Shown here: positions 26,937 to 35,592 of the stretch, in pieces
Numbering within the stretch: the first letter of the stretch is position 1
How the letters are laid out: every line of letters starts with the position of its first letter
Origin: Acidobacteriota bacterium
Lineage (GTDB): Bacteria > Acidobacteriota > Terriglobia > Acidiferrales > UBA7541
Assembly (NCBI GenBank): GCA_013289695.1
Contig: JABCZK010000002.1
Location: 124,001 to 188,000 of the forward strand
DNA length: 64,000 nucleotides
Direction of reading: 5' to 3'
The notes under the pieces: model-generated
What the model was told of the DNA's origin: nothing
Seen by the model: the letters and a program-made list of their open reading frames with translations, nothing else
Databases searched by the model: none
Program-made: the position numbers and the translations under genes

Positions 26937-27089
26937 CGTCGCCGCTTCATCCTTCGTCAGGCCGCACTTTGCCCCTGTTGTTAACACCAGAAGCACTACA
27001 GGCGGGCTAGCGCAAAAACCAGTACGAGTAATTCTAGCCTCCGCCTGCCTCCGACGCAAGCGTAGGGGCAAAAGCCAGAGGCGGACGAG

Positions 27090-27671
27090 CTAACCAACCG
27101 ATTTATAGCGGAAACAATCGCGGGCGTGGTCATTGACCATGCCGACGGCCTGCATGAAGGCGTAACATATGGTGGTGCCGACGAAGCGAAAACCGCGAGC
27201 TTTCAAATCCTTGCTCAGCGCATCCGATTCCGCCGTGCGCGCCGGAATCTTGCGCGACGTCGCCCAATTGTTTTTCTTAGGGCGTCCAGCTACGAACTGC
27301 CAAACGTAACGGTCAAACGATCCGAATTCGCGCTGCACCTCAAGAAACGCCGCAGCATTGGAAATCGTAGCAGCAATCTTTAGCCGATTGCGCACAATCC
27401 CCGCATCCGCTAGCAGCTCCCGCACTTTGCGCTTGTCGTACCGCGCAATTTTCTCTGCATCGAATCCGTCGAACGCTCGCCGGTAATTCTCGCGCTTGTT
27501 GAGGATCGTCTCCCAACTCAACCCGGCCTGCGCGCCTTCGAGAATCAGAAACTCGAAGAGCACCCGGTCGTCATGCACCGCTTTACCCCACTCCCGGTCG
27601 TGGTACTCCACCATCAGCGGCTTCTGCGCCCAATGGCAACGCCGCTGCTCTTTTTTCGCAATCACACCCAT
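27090..27671 (-). CDS. tag: DNA-3-methyladenine glycosylase I
   Basis: Base-excision repair enzyme that removes 3-methyladenine from DNA. 193 residues. RCHWAQKPLMVEYHDREWG near the N terminus holds the cysteine and histidine of the zinc site and the base-recognition part, AGLSWETILNKRENYRRAFD is the core helix pair, and GFRFVGTTICYAFMQAVGMV followed by NDHARDC completes the zinc site. All are family hallmarks. It stands alone between purA and a small CWC protein gene. Confidence 0.93.
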   Translation of the reverse strand: MGVIAKKEQRRCHWAQKPLMVEYHDREWGKAVHDDRVLFEFLILEGAQAGLSWETILNKRENYRRAFDGFDAEKIARYDKRKVRELLADAGIVRNRLKIAATISNAAAFLEVQREFGSFDRYVWQFVAGRPKKNNWATSRKIPARTAESDALSKDLKARGFRFVGTTICYAFMQAVGMVNDHARDCFRYKSVG

Positions 27672-27724
27672 AGGAAATGTTGCAACAAGCTCTGAAGATT
27701 ATGTGCCGCGATTCGGTAATCTTT

Positions 27725-27752
27725 GTAGGTCGTGGCTTCAGCCACGAGATAA
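27725..27752. repeat. Dispersed palindromic element, type F
   Basis: TGTAGGTCGTGGCTTCAGCC plus ACGAGA: an eight-pair palindrome CGTGGCTT-CAGCCACG (27731-27746) behind GTAGGT. The same core with two changes in the loop (CGTGGCTAAAGCCACG) is at 54279-54294. It lies between tag and the CWC protein gene. Confidence 0.6.
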
Positions 27753-27801
27753 ACAGAAGAAGGCGAGCGCGGCTTCAGCCGCCGAAGTACCGCTTTTGCA
27801 G

Positions 27802-28062
27802 TCACGATCTCGACTCGAACCGTGCAGCGGATTCTGAATCCACCAGTGCTGGATTGCGAGCAGCAGCTGAAAGACATCGCTGGCACAAACAATCCGCATA
27901 ATGCGCGCGCAAATCACGCAACACTTCGGGCGTGATCTGCAATTCCTCACACCAACAACCCGCCGCCGGCGCGCCACACGAAAACTCAACGCCGCAAGCC
28001 GCGCACTTCTTCAACGTCGGCGCAGTCCCCAGCATCGTCAGCTCTACCTCGCCGCCGCTCAT
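27802..28062 (-). CDS. Cysteine-rich CWC-family small protein
   Basis: Protein of 86 residues with nine cysteines, seven of them in the CWC-like core. The pattern KKCAACGVEFSCG - CWCEEL - CLCQRCL is that of the Cys-rich CWC family, named for its CWC motif and thought to bind a metal; its role is unknown. The ATG at 28062 was preferred over the GTG at 28068; a later ATG (28035, MLGTAPTLKK) would still keep the whole domain. The gene lies 28 bases after trxA on the same strand, so the two may share a transcript; a redox or zinc link is only a guess. Confidence 0.75.
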   Translation of the reverse strand: MSGGEVELTMLGTAPTLKKCAACGVEFSCGAPAAGCWCEELQITPEVLRDLRAHYADCLCQRCLSAAARNPALVDSESAARFESRS

Positions 28063-28090
28063 GGTCACCTGGCTTGAAGTGAAATCGCGC

Positions 28091-28426
28091 CTACGAAATG
28101 TGGCGCTGGATGACTTTCTCGATCTGCTCTTTCGGCTGCGCCCCGACGAGCTGGTCGGCCACCTGCCCGCCCTTAAAAATCAACAAAGTGGGAATGCCGC
28201 GAATATTGAATTTCCCGGCCGCGTTGATGTTCTCATCCACGTTGAGCTTCACCACTTTCAGCTTGCCGGCGTGCTCTTTCGCCAGCTCTTCCACCGTCGG
28301 CGTCAACATATGGCAGGGGCGGCACCAATCTGCCCAGAAATCCACCATCACCGGCTGGGTCTTGCTGGCTTCCACCACGTCTGCTTCGAAATTCGCGTCG
28401 TTCACCGCTTGGATGTTATCTGACAT
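28091..28426 (-). CDS. trxA: Thioredoxin with WCRPC active site
   Basis: Small thiol-disulphide oxidoreductase of 111 residues with a complete thioredoxin fold and no signal peptide, so cytoplasmic. The active site is WADWCRPCHM with Cys35 and Cys38; the usual Gly of WCGPC is Arg36. The cis-proline is in GIPTLLIF and the buried acid in VDFWADW is kept. AAGGGACAAC lies just before the ATG. Arg in the dithiol loop should change the redox potential and partner choice; this is inference from known loop variants. Confidence 0.93.
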   Translation of the reverse strand: MSDNIQAVNDANFEADVVEASKTQPVMVDFWADWCRPCHMLTPTVEELAKEHAGKLKVVKLNVDENINAAGKFNIRGIPTLLIFKGGQVADQLVGAQPKEQIEKVIQRHIS

Positions 28427-28495
28427 GTTGTCCCTTATTGTCCCTTGTAGCGCCGCACCACGCCTCCCAAAAAACTCCAGGAAACGTCTCCAGCG

Positions 28496-29974
28496 CTAAC
28501 CTTTAGATGTCCCAGCAACCCGCGGGATTCGAGCCCTCTTAGCTGCTTCATACAGTGTGACATAAGCCGCTGCCGAAGCCTTCCACGAATAATCCTTAGC
28601 CATGCCGTTCTTCTGCAACGCCTGCCACGCTTTCGGATCGCGCTGCAATTTCAAAGCCGTCCGCAGCGAGTCCAGCAGCGCCCGCCCGTCATACGCCTCG
28701 AACTTAAACCCAGTCCCGTGATGCATTTTGGGGTCAAAGTTTTGCACGGTGTCATCGAGGCCGCCCGTTGCCCTCACGATCGGCACGGTACCGTAGCGCA
28801 AGCTGTATATCTGGTTCAAGCCGCACGGCTCGTACCGCGAAGGCATCAAGAACATGTCCGCCCCGGCCTCAATCTTATGCGCCAGGGGGTTGTCGTAACC
28901 GATCTTCACGCCTACGCGCCCCGGATATTTCTCCGCCATATCCTTAAACAGCGTTTCGTATTCCATCTGGCCCGTGCCCAGCACTACCAGCGTCAAATTC
29001 TCCTTCATCAAATCGCCCGCAACTCGCGCGATCAGGTCGAACCCTTTCTGATCCGCAAAGCGCGAGACGATGCCCACGACCGGGCGGTCCACATCTTCCG
29101 GCTTATCCGCCGGGAGCTTGAACTGCTGCAGCAAATCTTTCTTGTCGGCCTTCTTCGCTTCCAGATTGTGCACGGAATAATTCTGTGTGATGAAGGTGTC
29201 CACCTCCGGACTCCATACGGAATAGTCCACGCCGTTCAGAATCCCGATCAACCGGTCCGCGCGCCCCCTGATCACTCCTTCCAAACCATTGCCAAATTCC
29301 GGCGTTTGAATTTCCTGCGCGTAGCGGCGGCTCACGGTCGTCAGGTAATCGGCGTAGAGCAGCCCGCCCTTCAGAAAGTTTACTTTGCCGTAAAACTCCA
29401 GGCGGTCCATCGTGAAAAAAGCGTCCGGCAGGCCGAGCGTACGCATCACCGCCTGCGGAAATATTCCCTGGTAGCCGATGTTGTGAATGGTGAACACCAC
29501 CGGCAACCCGCGCACTACCGGATCCTCGGCGTGTTGCGTGCGCAGCAGCACTGGGACCAGCGCGGTCTGCCAGTCGTGGCAATGGATCACGTCCGGCAGC
29601 CACACGCGCTTCATGAACTCGATCGCCACGCGCGAAAATTCGGTGAAGCGCTCGGCGTTGTCCGGATAATCCGCGCCCTTTTCGCCGTACAACTGCTCGC
29701 GGTCGAAAAATCCGCGGTCATCCACGAAGAAAAAACGCACGCCCGCGACCGCCACGCCCTCGCCAATCGCAGGGAAGCGCAACTTGTCGCCCAGAGTAAC
29801 CGTCACGCTGGAGACCAGGATCGAGCTGATTTTATTCCCACGGTAACGCGGCAGCAGTACCGCCACTTCGTGGCCCAGCTCCGCCAGCACCTTGGGCAAC
29901 GCGCCCACCACGTCCGCCAAGCCGCCGGTCTTCGAGTAAGGCAAACCTTCCGACGCGATGAACAGAATTTTCAT
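28496..29974 (-). CDS. glgA: Glycogen synthase (ADP-glucose, GT5)
   Basis: Transfers glucose from ADP-glucose to the growing alpha-1,4-glucan. 492 residues. The N-terminal YSKTGGLADVVGALPKVL has the KTGGL nucleotide-sugar loop; HCHDWQTALVPVLLR, VFTIHNIGYQGIFP and LMPSRYEPCGLNQIYSLRYG (C-terminal domain) are the other signatures, the last with the catalytic glutamate. It is divergently oriented from rsmA, with a 301-base gap that holds two palindromic elements. No other glycogen gene lies near it. Confidence 0.95.
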   Translation of the reverse strand: MKILFIASEGLPYSKTGGLADVVGALPKVLAELGHEVAVLLPRYRGNKISSILVSSVTVTLGDKLRFPAIGEGVAVAGVRFFFVDDRGFFDREQLYGEKGADYPDNAERFTEFSRVAIEFMKRVWLPDVIHCHDWQTALVPVLLRTQHAEDPVVRGLPVVFTIHNIGYQGIFPQAVMRTLGLPDAFFTMDRLEFYGKVNFLKGGLLYADYLTTVSRRYAQEIQTPEFGNGLEGVIRGRADRLIGILNGVDYSVWSPEVDTFITQNYSVHNLEAKKADKKDLLQQFKLPADKPEDVDRPVVGIVSRFADQKGFDLIARVAGDLMKENLTLVVLGTGQMEYETLFKDMAEKYPGRVGVKIGYDNPLAHKIEAGADMFLMPSRYEPCGLNQIYSLRYGTVPIVRATGGLDDTVQNFDPKMHHGTGFKFEAYDGRALLDSLRTALKLQRDPKAWQALQKNGMAKDYSWKASAAAYVTLYEAAKRARIPRVAGTSKG

Positions 29975-30066
29975 AAGCGGTCAACAGAAACGCAAACGGT
30001 ATCGGAACGCCGGAGGTTCGTCAAGCATGGCGTAGCATAGGCGATCGCGCCTGTACTCTTGCTTTC

Positions 30067-30150
30067 GTAGCGCCGGCGTCTCGCCGGCGCTTTGCAGTTG
30101 ACTATGTAGCGGCTGCTTCGTCCCGCGCTTTTCGGGACCAAGCGGGCATC
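30067..30150. repeat. Palindromic elements type B then D in the glgA-rsmA gap
   Basis: First, a type B element: GTAGCGCCGGCG-TCT-CGCCGGCGC then TTTGCAGTTGA (30067-30102), the reverse of copies at 48443-48480 and 54561-54600. It is joined to a type D element at 30103-30150 (CTATGTAGCGGCTGCTT, then CGTCCCGCGC...GGGACC). The rest of the gap (29975-30275) shows no clear promoter to me. Confidence 0.75.
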
Positions 30151-30275
30151 TTGCTTTCAGTTTTAGACAGCCGTGACCGTTCAGGCTGTCGCAAAGTCAC
30201 GGGAGCCCGTCATCGAATTCGCGCCGCATCCCATTTGTTCGCACACACCCCGCATTGCTACACTCGCACGACACA

Positions 30276-31076
30276 ATGTCACGCCAACGCTTAGGCCAGC
30301 ATTTTCTCCACGATCTCGGATGGCGCAAACGCATCCTCGCCACCCTGCCCCTCGCTGCCAACCAAACTTGGGTCGAAATCGGCCCCGGCCACGGCGAAAT
30401 GACGCAACTGCTCGTAGGCGAAGGCCGCCGCGTCATCGCGATCGAAACCGACCAGAGACTAGCGGAAGGCCTAGGAGCCGCCCGCGACACCGATCCCGCA
30501 AAATGGCTCGGCCTTGAAATCGTCACCGCCGACGTCCTAGCGACAAACGTCGGTGATCTAGCCGCCGCAACAATTCATGTGTACGGCAGCCTGCCGTACT
30601 ACATCGCCTCGCCCATCCTGCATCATCTTTTCCGCTGGGCCGCCCGGATCGCTTCCATCAGCATCGTCATTCAACTGGAAGTCGCCGAACGCATCGCCGC
30701 GCATCCCGGCGTGCGCGACTACGGCTATCTTTCCGCGCTCTGCCAGTTTTACGCCCAGCCGAAAATCGCGCTACGCATTCCCCCCGGCGCATTCCGCCCG
30801 CCGCCAAAAGTAAAATCCGCGCTTGTAGGTATGACGCTCCCCGGCGCACAAGCAAACCTCAACATGGCAGGAGAAGCGAACGAAAAGCATTTCCTGGAGT
30901 TCGTGCAGACCTGCTTCAGCCAAAAACGCAAAACCCTGCGCAACAACCTGCTACCCATCGCGACCGACAAAAAAATCCACGAAGCGTTGGCAGCAACCGC
31001 GCTCCGCCCCGACGCCCGCGCCGAACAACTCACCCTAGCCCAATTCGCCGCGCTCTTCGCCCAGCTCGCTAAGTAG
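30276..31076 (+). CDS. rsmA: 16S rRNA dimethyladenosine methyltransferase (KsgA)
   Basis: Dimethylates two adjacent adenines in the 3' hairpin of 16S rRNA, a late ribosome maturation step. 266 residues from ATG 30276; a TTG at 30255 would add 7 residues without family support. RLGQHFLHD is the N-terminal signature, VEIGPGHGEMT (33-43) binds S-adenosylmethionine, and AIETDQRLAEGL follows. The adenine-pocket motif, usually NLPY, reads SLPYYI here, with Ser105 for Asn. The C-terminal helical domain (CFSQKRKTLRNNL) is normal. A terminator follows 14 bases after the stop. Confidence 0.93.
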   Translation: MSRQRLGQHFLHDLGWRKRILATLPLAANQTWVEIGPGHGEMTQLLVGEGRRVIAIETDQRLAEGLGAARDTDPAKWLGLEIVTADVLATNVGDLAAATIHVYGSLPYYIASPILHHLFRWAARIASISIVIQLEVAERIAAHPGVRDYGYLSALCQFYAQPKIALRIPPGAFRPPPKVKSALVGMTLPGAQANLNMAGEANEKHFLEFVQTCFSQKRKTLRNNLLPIATDKKIHEALAATALRPDARAEQLTLAQFAALFAQLAK

Positions 31077-31090
31077 TGCAGTGCCCTGGG

Positions 31091-31118
31091 AACGCCAATC
31101 TCCCAATTGGCGTTTTTT
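31091..31118 (+). terminator. Intrinsic terminator of rsmA
   Basis: Perfect nine-pair stem AACGCCAAT / ATTGGCGTT (31091-31099 with 31106-31114), six-base loop CTCCCA, then a run of Ts. It begins 14 bases after the rsmA stop codon. Confidence 0.85.
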
Positions 31119-31190
31119 AAATGCTGCGGCATGCCCATATTTCGATCGCGAACAACGAACAGCAAACCTTTGAGCACTTTAATTTACCGG

Positions 31191-31230
31191 TAGGGTCGCT
31201 GTTTGCTGCGCCCCAGCCTGCCCGGGTGCC
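31191..31230 (+). repeat. Dispersed palindromic element, type A (variant)
   Basis: TAGGGTCGCTGTTTGCTGCG then CCCCAGCCTGCCCGGGTGCC. Same family and same orientation as the element at 10335-10372, with changes that weaken the stem (GGGTCGC against GCGCCCC). It lies in the 207-base gap between convergent rsmA and the phosphodiesterase gene. Confidence 0.65.
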
Positions 31231-31283
31231 AACATTTCCGCGGCGCGGCTTTGTCTGTGATTTTTGAAACGCCAGCGCGGTGA

Positions 31284-32009
31284 CTATGACTCTTCGAGAA
31301 CCGTCTGCAGCCGATCCGGAAAATTCGACATAATTCCATCCACGCCCGCCGAAGCCACGGTCCGCATCACTTCCGGATCGTCCGCGGTCCACGTGGCCAC
31401 CTGCAAATCCACGCGATGTGCTTCCTCCACTAATTTCGGGGTAACCAGATTCACCTTAGGACACAGCTGCCGCACGCCCAACTCGGTCGCAACTTTCGCA
31501 ACGTCTTCACTGGGTTCGTCCACCAGCAACCCCATCATCATCGTGGAATCCACCTGGCGCAGCGCGGTCAGCGTGGACTGGTCGAACGAAATCACGATCG
31601 ACCGCGCCGTGCTTTGCGATTTATGCAGCTCGGCCGCCAGCGAATGGTGCATGCCCCACGCCGCGTCATACTTCACTTCGAGATAAAAAATCACGTCATG
31701 CTCCTTCCCGAATTTCAGCACTTCCTCCAGCGTCGGTATGCGCTGCCCCATGAATTCCCGGTCGAACCACATGCCCGCATCCAGCTGGCGCAGTTCCGCC
31801 AAAGTGAAATCGTGGACGTTCCCGCGTCCATTGGTGGTCCGCTCCAAAGTGGCGTCGTGGATCGCCACGAACCGCGCGTCGCGCGTCAGATGCAGATCCG
31901 TCTCGATGAATCCAGCACCCAGCTGAACGGCACGCTCAAACGCGGCAAGCGTATTTTCCGGCGCGTGCCCGGAAGCCCCGCGGTGCGCAATAACCCAAGG
32001 TTTTCGCAT
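31284..32009 (-). CDS. Glycerophosphodiester phosphodiesterase family protein
   Basis: TIM-barrel enzyme of 241 residues that cleaves glycerophosphodiesters into glycerol 3-phosphate and an alcohol. IAHRGASGHAPENT holds the catalytic histidine, FIETDLHLTRDARFVAIHD the metal-binding acids and second histidine, and YLEVKYD another metal ligand. There is no signal peptide, so it is the cytoplasmic UgpQ-like type. ATG 32009 starts right before the first strand (MRKPWVIAHRG); the frame continues open to 32111 but that part has no family character. It could equally act on related phosphodiesters of lysophospholipids. Confidence 0.9.
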   Translation of the reverse strand: MRKPWVIAHRGASGHAPENTLAAFERAVQLGAGFIETDLHLTRDARFVAIHDATLERTTNGRGNVHDFTLAELRQLDAGMWFDREFMGQRIPTLEEVLKFGKEHDVIFYLEVKYDAAWGMHHSLAAELHKSQSTARSIVISFDQSTLTALRQVDSTMMMGLLVDEPSEDVAKVATELGVRQLCPKVNLVTPKLVEEAHRVDLQVATWTADDPEVMRTVASAGVDGIMSNFPDRLQTVLEES

Positions 32010-32784
32010 AAGCACGGCTATCCTAGCAGAGAACGCGGACGCGACGGCTCCCCGGTATTGACGGTGGTGATGGAAGTTGCACCCCAAAGGACCGCACTCA
32101 AATCGAGCCATATCAGCGCCTCAGTCGTGCGTGCGAGCTCTGTAAATTACTGCAAAACGTTTCATAAATTGGACAATGTGTTGGTCAGCGTGCGAATTTC
32201 CGAGATGAAGGCTCGGCCATTCTGCGCTTCGCGGCGTCCTCAAATCCCACGAACGTAAATATCCCCAATCTTTGCATGAAGTTAGATGGCGCCTCTCCAT
32301 CGCCTCCGGCCGAGTACCTTTGGAAGCCCGATTGCCCCTCCCTATCCGCCTTCTCAGCGGCGTCGCAGTGTCGGTCGTAGCTGCTGAAAGAATGATTTTG
32401 ACGAACGAGTTCAATCCGTCGTAGGCTCAGCGGCGAATTCCCCGCTGGCACGCCGGTCGAGTTTGCAGGGTTTGCCGGTGGAGTCTTGGGAATTGCACCG
32501 AAAGGCAGCATCGTAATGCAAGCCATGCTAAGGCGCATGGCGCGGGAAGAACTTGCATCACAAGAAGAGCATTGCAAAAGGGCAAAAGCAACGGGGTCTG
32601 TCGAGGCAGCAAAGCCGCTACAGGCAAGAGCGGCCGCGCACTGAGGATGTAATTCGGCAGCAACGGCCCTGGTGCCGTTTCAGCTCCATGTCCGGCAACG
32701 GAACCTTTGCTCCGCGGAGCGAGCCGCCTCCGGTGCTTGGCAGCCGTAAAAGAGCAGCAACGGTGCGCGCTTGGGGAGGGGGAC
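32010..32784. other. Intergenic region, 775 bases, nothing assignable
   Basis: No RNA gene, clear promoter or palindromic element is seen. On the plus strand two adjoining open stretches in different frames (about 32205-32418 and 32398-32646) have protein-like composition without a proper start, and on the minus strand several open frames run through it. A decayed gene is possible, but I recognise no family. Confidence 0.4.
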
Positions 32785-33138
32785 GTGGCGCTGTTCGTTT
32801 TGATGGTTGCAGCATTAGTAGTCGCGCAAACGTGGCTTGACTGGCGCGACGCGAAAAAAGACTGGGTCGTTCCGGAGTGGGCAAAAGGCATGGCGCTCGC
32901 CGGAGCCGTGGCCGTGTCGCTCACCGCCGCCACTTCGTTCGCATCTTCCTGGCTTCAGGATCCAGCCAACGCCTCCAATAGCACATTCAACTCCGCCATG
33001 TTCTGGCCCGAGCTGGGCTTCCTGCTCTGCGCCATGGGCGTAATTATCGTAGCCGTGCGTAAAAAGCGCCTGCGCCTGATGCTGCTCCTAACAGGCATCC
33101 TCACCGCCGCCTTCTGGATCGGCATGACCCTGTCGTAA
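32785..33138 (+). CDS. Small four-helix membrane protein, unknown
   Basis: Protein of 117 residues with four predicted helices: about 2-16 (ALFVLMVAALVVAQ), 38-56, 72-92 (GFLLCAMGVIIVAVRKK) and 97-115. A charged patch, DWRDAKKDW, lies after helix 1, and positive charges after helix 3 suggest that end is cytoplasmic. GTG 32785 has GGGGAGGGGG just upstream and was preferred over the longer frame from 32707; ATG 32803 would cut helix 1. I do not recognise the family. It lies about 300 bases before the LiaF-like operon in the same direction. Confidence 0.65.
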   Translation: MALFVLMVAALVVAQTWLDWRDAKKDWVVPEWAKGMALAGAVAVSLTAATSFASSWLQDPANASNSTFNSAMFWPELGFLLCAMGVIIVAVRKKRLRLMLLLTGILTAAFWIGMTLS

Positions 33139-33436
33139 ACGCGGAAGTTTCGCACTTGCGGGCGCAGTCTGCGTTGACGCAGCACCGGCTGAACTGCGCA
33201 ACTCGGTGTTTTCCAGCGTCTCGGGTTCTCGCGCTTGTCGCCTCGATCCCTCTTTCGATCTAAGTTTCGTTTCTCTCCCTGCCTCTGCGCCTCTGGGCAG
33301 ATTACCTCCTTCACCTCCCTACCCCGCCATTCACCGATACGCACCCGCCATTCGCCGATTAACACAAGACGCCCCACCTGTCGTCGTCTATTCTCGCCTC
33401 ATGAACGGCAATGCACTTCGAACCGGAGATGAGACC

Positions 33437-33754
33437 ATGACCAGCATAAATGGCCAGTCGCCCATGACTTCAATGATTTCCAGCGCGCGAATCCCCATGG
33501 TGGGCGCGACGTTGCTGATCCTGCTGGGCATCGTCTTCCAGCTGGGCGAACTCGGCTATGGCCATCTTCGCCTAGACAACCTCTGGCTCTTTTCCATGAT
33601 GCTCGGCGACATTTGGAATATCCTCTCCATGCGCCTGAATCTCCCCAATGCGGGAGAGGTGCTGCGCTACTGGCCCTTGATCCTCGTGGGTCTGGGACTC
33701 GCAATCTTGCTAGCGACACAGGAAAATCGCTTCTCCGCATCCCGGAGGGGTTAA
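33437..33754 (+). CDS. Small membrane protein, LiaI/LiaF-like transmembrane type
   Basis: Protein of 105 residues with two hydrophobic segments: about 17-38 (VGATLLILLGIVFQLGELGY) and 75-92 (YWPLILVGLGLAILLA). The second is the WPL-type helix common in the small membrane part of LiaI/LiaF-like proteins. ATG 33437 has GGAG eight bases upstream; the ATG at 33401 has none. It is 5 bases before the LiaF-like gene, so it is likely a partner in the same operon. No enzyme motif is present. Confidence 0.7.
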   Translation: MTSINGQSPMTSMISSARIPMVGATLLILLGIVFQLGELGYGHLRLDNLWLFSMMLGDIWNILSMRLNLPNAGEVLRYWPLILVGLGLAILLATQENRFSASRRG

Positions 33755-33759
33755 CAATC

Positions 33760-34512
33760 ATGGGAAGCAACCGCTCATACAGTTGGAGCTTCATCTTCGG
33801 CGCGCTGATCGTCGCCGCCGGAGTGGTGCTCCTGCTCGATCAACAAGGACTCATCAACGCTGACCGCGTCTTCAGCTATTTCTGGCCGGTGGTTCTGATC
33901 GCCGCCGGCTCGACGATGCTGATTAATGGCCGCGGCTGCGGCGGACGAGGCGTGTGGGGCATCACTCTGCTAGCGATCGGAGTGCTCCTGGTTCTGGAAA
34001 ATCTCGGCTTCGCACACATCCGCTTTGACACGATCTGGCCCCTCATAATCATCGGCGGCGGAGTCTTGATGATCTGGCGGGCCGCCAGCCCGCGTACCCG
34101 TCCCGATGGCACAACCGGTTCTCAGTGGCCAGAGTTTTTCAATAGCTGGGCCCGCACCGGTTCCCCGGACGCCGATTTCAACGGCGTCGCAATTCTCGGC
34201 GGCTTCAAACGCCGCATTACCAGCAAGAAATTCAAAGGCGGCAGCGTCTTGTCCGTGATGGGCGGCTTTCAAATTGACCTGCGCCAAGCGGACATGGAAG
34301 GTGATTCGGCCACCATCGAAGCCATGTCCTTCATGGGTGGCGGCGAAATCAAAGTTCCGGACGAGTGGCTGGTTTCCATGGAGGGTATCAGCCTGTTCGG
34401 CGCCTTCGTGGACGAAACCGATCAGCAACCGCCCAGCGTCAGCGGCACGCAACAAAAACGACTGATTATGAAAGGTGCCAGCCTGTTCGGCGGCATCGTC
34501 GTAAAGAACTAA
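33760..34512 (+). CDS. LiaF-like membrane protein
   Basis: Protein of 250 residues. The first 110 residues have four short helices in the pattern of the LiaI-LiaF-like transmembrane domain (for example FSYFWPVVLIAAGSTMLING and DTIWPLIIIGGGVLMIWRA). From about residue 140 follows the beta-helix-like cell-wall-active antibiotics response domain, with repeated short units: NGVAILGGFKRR, SVLSVMGGFQIDLRQ, ATIEAMSFMGGGEIKVP, ISLFGAFVDE and ASLFGGIVVKN. In Bacillus LiaF restrains a two-component system that senses envelope damage. Here the next two genes are a sensor kinase and regulator of another type (LytS/LytTR), so a similar control role is likely. GGAGGGG lies upstream of the ATG. Confidence 0.85.
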   Translation: MGSNRSYSWSFIFGALIVAAGVVLLLDQQGLINADRVFSYFWPVVLIAAGSTMLINGRGCGGRGVWGITLLAIGVLLVLENLGFAHIRFDTIWPLIIIGGGVLMIWRAASPRTRPDGTTGSQWPEFFNSWARTGSPDADFNGVAILGGFKRRITSKKFKGGSVLSVMGGFQIDLRQADMEGDSATIEAMSFMGGGEIKVPDEWLVSMEGISLFGAFVDETDQQPPSVSGTQQKRLIMKGASLFGGIVVKN

Positions 34513-34521
34513 AGCGCAATC

Positions 34522-35592
34522 ATGCATCCCATACTCAGCCAATTCCGCCGCGTCTTAATTTACCTCCTCGCGTGGATTCCCATCGCCGGCCTGCTCGCCT
34601 ATCTCCTCACCGTCTCTCACGAATTAAGCGATCACGAAGCAATCGTCCTTTCCGTGCCGCTCTGCCTTCTGTACGCGTTTCTTTGCCTCACTTCCTGGTA
34701 TTCCTGCCGCGGTAACCCGCTGGAAAAATATAGCCTCGGCCGCTTGATTGCCACGCACCTAACCGCGGCGCTCGTCGCCGCTATCATCTGGGCCGTTGCG
34801 GCCGAGAGCCTCGCCAGCACGCTCTCCAAGATGCAATCCTTTCCAGGCCTGAGCCACCGTTTCCGGCCGGAAGTTCCGCTGGTGATCGTCACCGGCCTGC
34901 TGCTTTATCTGCTCTGGGTAACCTTGTATTACGTGATAATTGCAGTCGAAGCCTCGCGTGACGCGGAAGCCCGTGTGATGAAAGCCAGCGTCCTCGCACG
35001 CGATGCCGAACTGCGCGCGTTGAAAGCTCAAGTCAATCCGCACTTCCTCTTCAACAGTTTGAATTCCATCAGCGCGCTCACCAGTTCCGACGCATCCAAG
35101 GCGCGGGAAATGTGTATCCTGCTCGGTGATTTCTTGCGACGCACTCTGGGCCTGGGAGAAAAAGCCGCGATTCCGCTGGAAGAAGAGCTCTCTCTCATCC
35201 GCGCCTTCCTCGCCGTCGAAAAAGTCCGCTTCGGCGCGCGCATCCACATGGAAGAAAATATTGACCAAACCGCTCTGCACGTTCCGGTGCCGCCTCTTCT
35301 GTTGCAACCGCTCGTCGAAAACGCCGTCGTGCACGGCATCGCCAACCTCGTCGAAGGCGGCTGGATCCGTCTGGACGTCCACTCGCAAAACGGCGACCTG
35401 ACCATCACGGTCGAAAACAGTTTCGATCCCGATGCTCCGCCGCGGCGCAAAAGCGGCGTCGGCCTGGTGAACGTCCGCCAGCGTTTGCAGGCGCGCTACG
35501 GCAATCAAGCCAGCTTCGCCGTAAAAACCGAAGGTGATCGTTACCGCGTGGCCCTGACTCTGCCCACGGAAAGCGAGGCGCAACCGGCATGA
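34522..35592 (+). CDS. LytS/YehU-type sensor histidine kinase
   Basis: Membrane histidine kinase of 356 residues. Four helices occupy about residues 8-30, 40-61, 75-98 and 118-142, with almost no extracellular domain, so it probably senses within the membrane or through a partner protein. The His_kinase domain begins at about 160: ALKAQVNPHFLFNSLNSISA with phospho-acceptor His174. The ATPase domain has PPLLLQPLVENAVVHGI and the glycine box KSGVGLVNVRQRL. The stop overlaps the start of the response regulator (ATGA), so they form a pair. The LiaF-like gene 9 bases upstream is the likely partner. Confidence 0.93.
   Translation: MHPILSQFRRVLIYLLAWIPIAGLLAYLLTVSHELSDHEAIVLSVPLCLLYAFLCLTSWYSCRGNPLEKYSLGRLIATHLTAALVAAIIWAVAAESLASTLSKMQSFPGLSHRFRPEVPLVIVTGLLLYLLWVTLYYVIIAVEASRDAEARVMKASVLARDAELRALKAQVNPHFLFNSLNSISALTSSDASKAREMCILLGDFLRRTLGLGEKAAIPLEEELSLIRAFLAVEKVRFGARIHMEENIDQTALHVPVPPLLLQPLVENAVVHGIANLVEGGWIRLDVHSQNGDLTITVENSFDPDAPPRRKSGVGLVNVRQRLQARYGNQASFAVKTEGDRYRVALTLPTESEAQPA

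Noticed and set aside
25265-26984. Very long plus-strand open frame opposite moeA/purA (595 codons)
   Set aside because: It is a shadow of the GC-rich moeA and purA genes: composition is Arg/His-rich, no domain is recognised, and both minus-strand genes are certain.
32205-32646. Possible decayed gene on the plus strand between the phosphodiesterase and the four-helix membrane protein
   Set aside because: Two adjoining open stretches have protein-like composition (for example VVAAERMILTNEF and FAGGVLGIAPKGSIVMQAML), but they lack starts, lie in different frames and match no family I know.
32427-32933. 168-codon minus-strand open frame
   Set aside because: Overlaps the start of the better-supported four-helix protein gene and has Ser/Thr/Arg-rich composition without any recognisable feature.
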